Source: DASQDN01 sp035630195 | Lineage (GTDB): Bacteria > Acidobacteriota > Terriglobia > Bryobacterales > Bryobacteraceae | Reading direction: 5' to 3' | NCBI GenBank assembly: GCA_035630195.1 | Contig: DASQLD010000336.1 | Location: 1-9,907, forward strand | DNA length: 9,907 nucleotides | Shown here: positions 1 to 5,447 of the stretch, piece after piece | Numbering within the stretch: the first letter of the stretch is position 1 | Layout: every line of letters begins with the position of its first letter | Program-made: the position numbers and the translations under genes | Notes under the pieces: model-generated | Told to the model about the DNA's origin: nothing | The model's input: the letters and a program-made list of their open reading frames with translations, nothing else | The model's database searches: none

Positions 1-276
1 GTAACCGATGACCTCCAGTAGTCTGCTGTTTTCAACATCGCCGGTGATGATGACCGGACCCGTATCTGCTCCCTTTCGGAGGCCTGCAGCGGTCGTCAGA
101 TCCAGTCCGGCGGTTCGCGATTTTGGGTTGTGACATCCCTGGCATTTATTCGCCAGGATTGGCCGAACGCTTTTCTCAAAGAAGTCCGTGTGAGCAGCCG
201 GAGGCGCTTGGCCAAAGACTGCCTGAAGACAGGCCAACACCAGGATAGCGACGCGAACTCCGGGATGAAGCGTCAT
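1..276 (-). CDS. Secreted c-type cytochrome, PSCyt1-like N-terminal part (partial)
   Basis: The gene starts at the ATG complementary to 274-276 and stays open to the left edge, giving the first 92 residues. Residues 1 to about 23 form a Sec-type signal peptide ending near VFGQA. A single haem c motif, CQGCH, follows around residues 47-51 in the context DFFEKSVRPILANKC. The text after it (RTAGLDLTT, then GPVIITGDVENSRLLEVI) resembles the planctomycete cytochrome C domain PF07635. In that family this domain usually heads long periplasmic proteins carrying DUF1549 and DUF1553, common in Planctomycetota and Acidobacteriota. Here the rest lies outside the window, so the full architecture is unknown. 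The gene follows the HAMP-protein gene by 34 bases on the same strand and probably belongs to its operon, although a promoter-like motif lies in the gap. Function beyond periplasmic electron transfer cannot be stated. Confidence 0.85.
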   Translation of the reverse strand, partial: MTLHPGVRVAILVLACLQAVFGQAPPAAHTDFFEKSVRPILANKCQGCHNPKSRTAGLDLTTAAGLRKGADTGPVIITGDVENSRLLEVIGY

Positions 277-290
277 GTACATTAAGATGC

Positions 291-307
291 AGTATACAGA
301 GTGTACT
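291..307 (-). promoter_or_regulatory. Imperfect palindrome with -10-like TATACT before the cytochrome gene
   Basis: On the minus strand this reads AGTACACTCTGTATACT, a dyad with six of eight base pairs matching around a central base. The right arm is a good -10 hexamer (TATACT) ending 14 bases before the ATG of the partial cytochrome gene. No convincing -35 box lies 16-18 bases upstream. It could be an operator overlapping a promoter, or a chance palindrome. A related sequence lies upstream of the glycosyltransferase gene near 7145-7158. Confidence 0.3.
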
Positions 308-310
308 GCG

Positions 311-1075
311 TCAGCCGAACACGCGACTGGACGAAATGACCTTGGGCGGCGCCAGCGCGGTACCGAGAGTTTTCTCAGGCCCGCCGTCACGGAACTCTGC
401 AGACACTTTCTCAAACTGGCGTTCGAAGGCGGTCTCGAAATGCCGTTCGACACTTCCGAGGCTGGAGTTTGCTCCTTCCAGAGCTTCGAGCACACCGTCT
501 GTCTTGGCTTTATTCGAGCGCTCAGACTTCTGCAGGAGATTTATTGCTGTGACGATCTGACCTCGAGCGATACCGATCTGTCGTACAAGGCGGTTCCCCA
601 CAAGGGCGAACGCTGAGAGTTGGGACGATGTGTTAACGTATCGCATCGTCTCTGTCAGTTGCTCACCCAGGTGATTGAACGCGGTTGCGAGTTCCGCGAT
701 CTCACCGGTTCCCTTGATGTTGATGGCCGCGTTCCATGTCCCTCGACCCATGATGTTTATCTGGGACAACAAGTGGCGGATGGGACCATAGATTACTCGA
801 TACCAGGCATAATTAAGCGCAACAACGGCAGCTAGAAGAGTGATGGCGGCATGCAGGATGCGCATCGTAGTTACGTGGGAGAACATCTTCTCCCTGGTCT
901 CCTGCAGTTTGGCTAATGCCAGCGAGTGGTCAGCGGTTGCTATGAGGATATTTTCATGCTGTTCGAGGAGAGCCGAGGTCTGTCGGTAACTCAGCCACTC
1001 CGACACCCCGAACAGTGTGAGGATTATTCCAGAAGTTATAAGAATCAACTTCACGCGCAAGCTCATCGTGTTCAT
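311..1075 (-). CDS. Membrane HAMP-domain protein without recognisable output domain
   Basis: The 254-residue protein has a first membrane helix at about residues 9-28, a short extracytoplasmic segment rich in helix formers, and a second helix at about 72-95. A HAMP domain follows at about 96-145, showing the usual YGPIRHLLSQI start and GEIAELATAFNHLGEQL second helix. The remaining hundred residues look helical or coiled-coil. They contain no histidine-kinase H-box, GGDEF, cyclase or chemoreceptor hairpin motif that I can see. The ATG at 1075 is preceded by AAGGGTG at good spacing on the minus strand. The topology matches the sensor half of a two-component or chemotaxis receptor, so it may be a stand-alone or degenerate sensor that signals through partner contacts. 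It sits between a small membrane protein and a secreted cytochrome in a probable operon. The HAMP call is firm; the role is unknown. Confidence 0.8.
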   Translation of the reverse strand: MNTMSLRVKLILITSGIILTLFGVSEWLSYRQTSALLEQHENILIATADHSLALAKLQETREKMFSHVTTMRILHAAITLLAAVVALNYAWYRVIYGPIRHLLSQINIMGRGTWNAAINIKGTGEIAELATAFNHLGEQLTETMRYVNTSSQLSAFALVGNRLVRQIGIARGQIVTAINLLQKSERSNKAKTDGVLEALEGANSSLGSVERHFETAFERQFEKVSAEFRDGGPEKTLGTALAPPKVISSSRVFG

Positions 1076-1100
1076 CGTTCACCCTTTTTCCAATGATGCA

Positions 1101-1118
1101 GACGCGGCGGGACGCGTC
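1101..1118 (-). other. GC-rich hairpin between two operon genes
   Basis: GACGCG at 1101-1106 pairs perfectly with CGCGTC at 1113-1118 around a six-base loop, in the 66-base gap before the HAMP gene. No U-tract follows on the transcribed strand, so it is not a standard intrinsic terminator. It may be an mRNA-stability or partial-attenuation element, or chance in GC-rich DNA. Confidence 0.25.
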
Positions 1119-1141
1119 GGGAAAGAAAACGCCAATTGAAA

Positions 1142-1474
1142 CTAGGAGAACAGAGAGAAGGCGGGTGGAGCCCGGCTGCCCAGGCGGTTGGGCCGGATGA
1201 TGGCGAAACGGCTGAATTCCTGCAACCTGACGGGCTCACTCGTCACGATGCGAGGAGTTGTCGTGACGGTCTCAATCAGCAGCATGATCGCTACCGAAAG
1301 AACATGGATGCAGCCAATTTGCTTAGAACAGGAGGCTTGCAGTAGCGGACGCCCGAAGCTTCTGATCCCTTCATCGATGGCGATCGATGGAGCTACGAGC
1401 GCGATCAGCAGTACGAAAACGACAGCGAAAACCGCGGTCAACAAACGTTGACATGGCACGGCGGACCTGTCCAT
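1142..1474 (-). CDS. Small hypothetical membrane protein
   Basis: This 110-residue reading frame is not a family I recognise. It has a strong hydrophobic segment at residues 11-29 (LLTAVFAVVFVLLIALVAP), consistent with an uncleaved anchor or signal peptide. A weaker hydrophobic stretch lies at about 55-70, and the tail is basic and proline-containing. Two cysteines (49 and 55) lie between the segments. The GC-rich third codon positions look like those of neighbouring genes, which supports real coding. The ATG at 1474 has only a short AGG just upstream. It begins 23 bases after the Mut7-C gene ends and precedes the HAMP membrane protein, so the two membrane proteins could be partners. That is inference from order only. 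The plus-strand frames over the same DNA look less protein-like. Confidence 0.5.
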   Translation of the reverse strand: MDRSAVPCQRLLTAVFAVVFVLLIALVAPSIAIDEGIRSFGRPLLQASCSKQIGCIHVLSVAIMLLIETVTTTPRIVTSEPVRLQEFSRFAIIRPNRLGSRAPPAFSLFS

Positions 1475-1497
1475 ACCTGCAGTTTAACATCGCATTC

Positions 1498-2211
1498 CTA
1501 GGACCGCATCAACTGTTGCACCCATTCGAGCATTTGAGCGTGGTGCGAGCCGCGCCAAAACACCTTATGACAGGCTGCGCAACGGCTGAAGTTGTCCTTA
1601 GTCTCCCGCGTGTGAGGCGGCAATAGATCTATTACTTCCTCCTTCGATACCGAATGAAGTGTGCCATTACAATCCATGCAGCGAGCGAACGGAGCAAAGT
1701 ACGCCTGAAGCGCGAAACGGCGCACTACCTCGCGCAACTGATCGTGCGGCTGATCGCTACGAACGCAATACCCACTTTTAACTTCGCGTCGTTTCAGCAG
1801 CCCGATGTCGCGTGTGAGTAGTACGCGATGTTCCCGGTCTGATACGGCCGCGAGTAAAACATCATCGGCGGTATTGTCGTACCACGTGTCGAAGCCAAGC
1901 ATTCTGAGGTAGGCTGCCAAACGGCCCAGATGTCCGTCGAGTACAAACCGTGGATCATTCAATACGACAGGCAGCACGTACGGAAAGACCTCAACGATAT
2001 CTCCGTCCTGCAGCTGCTCAGAAGACAGGCGTGGGTGGCCGTTGACGAGGATCCGGTCGAACTCGGTATGGGGTACACCCAGCGACTCGATGACGTGCTT
2101 TATGGTGTCGGTGATCCCTGCCGGCGATTCGAATTCGATGTTCCGTCGGTCTGTTGGAAGAAAGTCATTCAGTTCGCCGTGGAAGCGAAAGCGTACGCGA
2201 GCGCCAATCAC
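1498..2211 (-). CDS. Mut7-C RNase (PIN-like) domain protein with ubiquitin-like N-terminus
   Basis: Two domains are visible in 237 residues. Residues 3-82 resemble the Mut7-C ubiquitin-like fold (PF14451: RFRFHGELNDFLP, then VNGHP and GDIVEVFP). Residues 86 to the end match the Mut7-C RNase domain (PF01927), with PIN-like acidic positions in FVLDGHLGRLA, DNTADDVLL and LLTRDIGLL. The C-terminal four-cysteine knuckle is CMDC plus CAAC. Known family members are predicted nucleases related to the C-terminus of animal Mut-7; their bacterial substrate is not settled. I chose the GTG at 2211 because it leaves a 28-base gap to the upstream cytochrome gene and starts right at the conserved domain. A TTG at 2256 would add 15 residues and overlap the preceding stop by 17 bases. 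A GGAG lies 15 bases before the GTG, which is long. The domain call is confident; the exact start is uncertain. Confidence 0.85.
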   Translation of the reverse strand: MIGARVRFRFHGELNDFLPTDRRNIEFESPAGITDTIKHVIESLGVPHTEFDRILVNGHPRLSSEQLQDGDIVEVFPYVLPVVLNDPRFVLDGHLGRLAAYLRMLGFDTWYDNTADDVLLAAVSDREHRVLLTRDIGLLKRREVKSGYCVRSDQPHDQLREVVRRFALQAYFAPFARCMDCNGTLHSVSKEEVIDLLPPHTRETKDNFSRCAACHKVFWRGSHHAQMLEWVQQLMRS

Positions 2212-2239
2212 TGAACTGTATTGTCGCTCCGGAAGCCGG

Positions 2240-3598
2240 TCAAAGCGATTGAACAAACTCGATCAGCTCACGCTTCTGCTCATCTGTGAGTTGAAGACCG
2301 AAGAATGAGTCATAATGATTGACCACATCTGCCAGCGTGGGAAAGCGACCATCATGATAGAAACCACCCTTTTGTTTCGCAATCATCCCTTTGAGTGGAG
2401 TTGTGCGATACTTGCGATCCGGCGAACGGTTTGCCTGGAAGTCATCAATGCCGACCTCGGAGGGCGTGTGCATGTTCCAACCGGGTTCGGTGTAGATCGG
2501 TGGAACATGACATGTAGCGCAGCGCGCCTTCCCGTTAAACAATTCCTCACCGCGCTTTGTTGAGCGAGCGAACGGATTGCGTTCCAGTGTGGGAGCGGGA
2601 ATGGCAAGTTGATATGCTTGCAGCGCAGGCAATTTCGCGGTGATCAGGTCTTTCTGGGGTCGAACATTCCCGAAACCCGCTCTTGCCGCGATCGGAAACT
2701 GCGAAGCGACATTCAGGCGTGGGTCCCAGAATGTACCGCTGCCGCCCATCTCGAGATTAGCTACGAAGGCATTCCAATGCGAGACTCCTCCCCAGCCGGT
2801 GTATGTGTGCTGGCTAATTCCTGCCAGGCCGAAGGCGGCGGGCAGCAACGTAGCTGCCGGCTTGCCGTCAGGCCGGAAAGCCTTCCCATCCAGGATTAAC
2901 TCCGCATCGAACTTACCGGGACCCCAGCTGAGAAGCACTCTGCGGACAGTTGGCTCATCCACGCCCAGCAGATCTGCAAATGGCTTGACAGTAGGCGCCG
3001 AAGCCATAATTGCCCCCACGTTGAGGTCGCGAGCCGGCCAACCGTCCAGACGCATACCTATGTTGCCCGTAGGGATGGCGGCCGTCGAGAAGGAACGATC
3101 GACAGTCGAGTGGCAGAGCGCGCATTCAATACCAACAGAACTCAGCTTTCCATCATTGGAAAAGAAACCCTTCACGCCGATTACCGCATTGAGCTTGAGC
3201 AACGCTAAGGTTGTGGCGGGGTCATCCAAGTTGACGGCGCCCATTCTGACGGACTCGACAAGCTTCTCCGGCAGCGCCTCAGCGTCCACTTTCAATCCGA
3301 GTGACAAAGCGGCTCGTGGGCTCAGGCCAGCAACGGTTTCGTGCAATCGGAGCCTCCCGCCCCAGAACGCCTCGCTACCGAACGTGTCGTGACGAAAGAT
3401 CTGACGGCCGTCCTGAACCAGGCGAGCTGCGTAGTCTCGAATGGCCGCGTCGTGCCCTTTCAGGTTTTTGTCCGCTTCGGTGGAATCACCGGAGAGAGCA
3501 GCGACAACGGTGATGACCACGGCTGCAGCAACCGCGTATCTCAGTACAGCAGACGGAATGTTTACAATCGAGTTTGTAGAGCGATCAGAACGTCTCAT
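2240..3598 (-). CDS. Membrane-anchored two-haem c-type cytochrome, peroxidase/RoxA-like
   Basis: The 452-residue protein begins with a basic stretch and a hydrophobic signal/anchor at about residues 18-36, so the bulk is periplasmic. Two haem c motifs are present: CALCH at 159-163 and CATCH at 360-364. The C-terminal third (RGEELFNGKARC..CHVPP, then FYHDGRFPTLADVVNHYD) is typical of the second haem domain of cytochrome c peroxidase/MauG-type proteins. The N-terminal IFRHDTFGSEAFWGG text resembles a subgroup of RoxA-like cytochromes, a weaker recollection. The electron partner and substrate are unknown, and peroxidase activity cannot be assumed. The ATG at 3598 is preceded by AGAGGT at ideal spacing. 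A longer in-frame extension to 3817 would run into the divergent sigma gene and looks non-coding. It is the first gene of the leftward operon and reads divergently from the sigma factor. Confidence 0.88.
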   Translation of the reverse strand: MRRSDRSTNSIVNIPSAVLRYAVAAAVVITVVAALSGDSTEADKNLKGHDAAIRDYAARLVQDGRQIFRHDTFGSEAFWGGRLRLHETVAGLSPRAALSLGLKVDAEALPEKLVESVRMGAVNLDDPATTLALLKLNAVIGVKGFFSNDGKLSSVGIECALCHSTVDRSFSTAAIPTGNIGMRLDGWPARDLNVGAIMASAPTVKPFADLLGVDEPTVRRVLLSWGPGKFDAELILDGKAFRPDGKPAATLLPAAFGLAGISQHTYTGWGGVSHWNAFVANLEMGGSGTFWDPRLNVASQFPIAARAGFGNVRPQKDLITAKLPALQAYQLAIPAPTLERNPFARSTKRGEELFNGKARCATCHVPPIYTEPGWNMHTPSEVGIDDFQANRSPDRKYRTTPLKGMIAKQKGGFYHDGRFPTLADVVNHYDSFFGLQLTDEQKRELIEFVQSL

Positions 3599-3619
3599 AT
3601 TTGACCTCTGCCGAACTGA

Positions 3620-3645
3620 GTGACAGCGGGCTTGGAAGGTGACAG
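3620..3645. repeat. GTGACAG direct repeat in the divergent promoter region
   Basis: GTGACAG occurs at 3620-3626 and again at 3639-3645, 19 bases start to start, or roughly two helical turns. The pair lies between the cytochrome start (3598) and the sigma gene. The arrangement is compatible with a dimeric regulator binding one DNA face. No regulator gene is adjacent, so this is only a candidate site. Confidence 0.3.
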
Positions 3646-3657
3646 AGAAGATTTTCG

Positions 3658-3686
3658 GGAACCTTTTGATACCGACTGACTCTGTT
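3658..3686 (+). promoter_or_regulatory. Candidate ECF-type promoter for the sigma gene
   Basis: GGAACCTT at 3658-3665 resembles the GGAACTT -35 box of RpoE-group promoters. A TCTG starting at 3681, after a 15-base spacer, resembles their -10 region. Transcription would then start near 3690, about 20 bases before the preferred ATG at 3713. This fits self-activation by the downstream sigma factor but rests on short matches. Confidence 0.35.
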
Positions 3687-3712
3687 GAAGCGTGGGAATC
3701 GAGTGCGCTCCG

Positions 3713-4420
3713 ATGATCCAGGAAGCTAGCCCGGCGCTGACCGACGAAGACATTGTCCGGCGGGTGATCGAAGGTGAGACGACACTGTTCGAACTGCTGA
3801 TACGCCGGCATAATCAACGGCTATATCGCGCGGTTCGAGCGATTCTAAAAGACGAAGCAGAAACGGAGGATGCGATGCAGGAAGCGTACGTTCGCGCCTT
3901 CGCGCACCTTGACCAGTTTGCCGGCAATGCGATGGTATCCACGTGGTTGACAAAGATTGCCGTCTATGAGGCGCTGGGGCGTCTACGGCGGCGCAAGCGG
4001 ATGGAGGATATGCCGAGTACCGTAAGCACAACCGGAGATCCGGAGCGCATCGCCTACAGTAGGGAATTGCATGCCACGATCGAATCGGCAGTTGATTCAA
4101 TTCCTCCCTTGTATCGGAGCGTTTTCGTCTTGCGTGATATCGAGGAACTCACCGGCGCGGAAGCAGCGGACTGTCTCGGAATATCAGAAGATACCGTCAA
4201 GACGCGATTGCATCGCGCGCGGCGGCTGCTGCGGGCACGACTCGAGCATAGCCTTGGGGAGTCAATCGGTTCATCGTTTGCTTTTGGCAACCAACGGTGC
4301 AATCGTGTGACCGCCAGGACGATGGAGCAGATAGCTATTCTGAGACAACTTCAATTCGAGGAACTTTCGCGGTCCGCCGAGCGTACTGAGGGTATACCAG
4401 AGAAGGACTGGAAAACATGA
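3713..4420 (+). CDS. ECF-type RNA polymerase sigma-70 factor
   Basis: This 235-residue protein has sigma region 2 at about residues 25-94 (LFELLIRRHNQRLYRAVRAI, DAMQEAYVRAFAHLDQF, STWLTKIAVYEALGRLRRR). Region 4 lies at about 122-177 and carries the helix-turn-helix GAEAADCLGISEDTVKTRLHRARRLL. With no region 1 or 3 it is an extracytoplasmic-function sigma of the RpoE-like group. It is longer than usual because of a tail of about 55 residues containing FGNQRCNRVTARTM, which may be a regulatory extension. A GTG at 3692 would add seven residues; I prefer ATG 3713 because a candidate ECF promoter would place the transcript start close to that GTG. Ribosome-binding sequences are weak for both. The stop overlaps the next gene's start by four bases (ATGA), which implies translational coupling to the DUF4097 protein. 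No zinc-finger anti-sigma gene follows. Confidence 0.92.
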   Translation: MIQEASPALTDEDIVRRVIEGETTLFELLIRRHNQRLYRAVRAILKDEAETEDAMQEAYVRAFAHLDQFAGNAMVSTWLTKIAVYEALGRLRRRKRMEDMPSTVSTTGDPERIAYSRELHATIESAVDSIPPLYRSVFVLRDIEELTGAEAADCLGISEDTVKTRLHRARRLLRARLEHSLGESIGSSFAFGNQRCNRVTARTMEQIAILRQLQFEELSRSAERTEGIPEKDWKT

Positions 4421-5214
4421 AGGCTTATTCGGCTTTGGCTTCCATTCTGTTGTCGGCGGCTGCAGTATGCGGGCAAGAGACGCAAGGAGAATTCGTTCGG
4501 TCCCTTAACGTTTCCGGCGGCGCCGAACTGGACTTGAGCACGGATTCAGGAGGAATCTCAGTTAGCGCCGGACCGGCAGGCGTTATAAAAGTGCGAGCGA
4601 TCTTGAAGGCACAACGCGGATGGCTTCTCAACTCGAATGTCGAGGATCGGATTCGCCGCATAGAGAGCAATCCACCGATCGAACAGTCAGGTAATCGGAT
4701 TCGAATCGGACATGTGTCAGACGTATCGCTAATGAAAGGCATCTCGATGCGACTGGAGATCCAGGCTCCAGCCGATAGCCGGGTTCGCGCTCAGGCGGAT
4801 TCCGGAGGAATTCGCGTGGAAGGGATCAAGGGTCCTGTTGACTGCCGGACCGACTCCGGCGGCATACGGATCCGCGACGTACAAGATTCGGTTTTCGCGC
4901 GCGCCGATTCAGGTGGGATCGAAGCAATCAGCGTGTCCGGACCTGTCGATGTCGCAACGGATTCCGGTGGGATTCGTGTTGAACGGACCAAGGCTGCGGT
5001 CATCCGAGCACGCGCCGATTCCGGGGGAGCTCAACTCCGACTGGCGCGGACCGGAGGATACGATTTGTGGCTCTCATCGTCTAGCGGCCGCGTTTCGGCG
5101 CCTTCGCTCGATTCGGGCTCAAACGTCTCACGGCACAAAGCAAGCGGCAAGTTCCGTGGCGGTGGACCGACCGTGAATGTCGAAGTAGACTCCGGGGGAA
5201 TCGTAGTGGATTAA
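4417..5214 (+). CDS. Secreted DUF4097-family beta-repeat protein
   Basis: Residues 1 to about 20 form a signal peptide (hydrophobic core LASILLSAAAV, then CGQ). The mature part is almost all short beta strands with a recurring DSGG turn. The aspartates fall at residues 43, 128, 146, 164, 182, 201 and 258, and the central five are spaced 18, 18, 18 and 19 residues apart. This matches DUF4097, a putative adhesin-like beta-ladder family often found near ECF sigma factors in Acidobacteriota and Bacteroidota. The insert at about residues 60-115, containing LKAQRGWLLNSN and MRLEIQAP, is usual for the family. The molecular role is unknown; an envelope-surface or stress-linked protein is a reasonable guess. 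The start overlaps the sigma stop by four bases, and the stop shares one base with the next gene's ATG (TAATG), so the three are very likely co-translated. Confidence 0.88.
   Translation: MKAYSALASILLSAAAVCGQETQGEFVRSLNVSGGAELDLSTDSGGISVSAGPAGVIKVRAILKAQRGWLLNSNVEDRIRRIESNPPIEQSGNRIRIGHVSDVSLMKGISMRLEIQAPADSRVRAQADSGGIRVEGIKGPVDCRTDSGGIRIRDVQDSVFARADSGGIEAISVSGPVDVATDSGGIRVERTKAAVIRARADSGGAQLRLARTGGYDLWLSSSSGRVSAPSLDSGSNVSRHKASGKFRGGGPTVNVEVDSGGIVVD
4798..5031 (+). repeat. Degenerate 54-base tandem repeat within the DUF4097 gene
   Basis: Five units begin with a GA(T/C)TC(C/A)GG(A/C/T/G)GG-type sequence at 4798, 4852, 4906, 4960 and 5017, the last offset by one codon. Each encodes DSGG(I/A) followed by two strands. 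DNA identity outside the DSGG codons is low, so the repeat is maintained at the protein level and looks old rather than recently amplified. Confidence 0.75.
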
Positions 5215-5447
5215 TGTTGCGTAGGATCTCCGGCTTTCATCAGGACGAAGAACGCCATTGGGTGGCCGAACTCGAATGCGGGCATAATCAACACGTTCGG
5301 CATCAGCCACCTTTTCAGAACAGATCCTGGGTAACCACATCCCAGGGGCGGGAAAACTTCATCGGACATAGCCTTCCGTGCGCTCACTGCCGAGATGAAG
5401 AGGCTTCAGTTTCCGGAACGGACGGTTCCGAACGGAGCGGAACGTGA
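5214..5447 (+). CDS. DUF3565-domain putative zinc-binding protein
   Basis: The 77-residue protein matches the DUF3565 signature well: an opening RRISGFHQDEERHWVAEL, a CGHNQHVRH segment, PPFQNRSWV, GRENFIG, and a closing CAHC. Cys22, His24 or His27, Cys56 and Cys59 are plausible ligands of one zinc ion. The family is small, cytoplasmic and of unknown function. The ATG shares its first base with the stop of the DUF4097 gene (TAATG), so translation is probably coupled by re-initiation. The family usually ends soon after the second cysteine pair. Here about 17 further low-complexity residues extend into DNA that also encodes the end of the opposite-strand glycosyltransferase. Its link with a sigma factor and a secreted beta-repeat protein is seen here, but its meaning is unknown. 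Confidence 0.85.
   Translation: MLRRISGFHQDEERHWVAELECGHNQHVRHQPPFQNRSWVTTSQGRENFIGHSLPCAHCRDEEASVSGTDGSERSGT

Noticed and set aside
275..616. Plus-strand open frame opposite the HAMP gene
   Set aside because: It is antisense to a gene with clear membrane and HAMP features, and its translation shows no motif.
2212..2256. TTG start adding 15 residues to the Mut7-C protein
   Set aside because: It would overlap the preceding stop by 17 bases and adds nothing conserved. The GTG at 2211 begins at the domain, though its ribosome-binding site is distant, so the TTG is not fully excluded.
2640..3392. Plus-strand open frame of 250 codons
   Set aside because: It lies wholly antisense to the two-haem cytochrome, is rich in Ser/Pro/Arg as expected of a mirror frame, and has no recognisable domain.
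2240..3598. Calling the two-haem cytochrome a MauG or a true cytochrome c peroxidase
   Set aside because: Two haem motifs and a related C-terminal domain are visible, but the N-terminal half differs and activity cannot be inferred.
3599..3817. In-frame upstream extension of the two-haem cytochrome gene
   Set aside because: It would overlap the sigma factor coding region, its translation does not resemble a leader, and the ATG at 3598 has a good ribosome-binding site followed by a normal signal/anchor.
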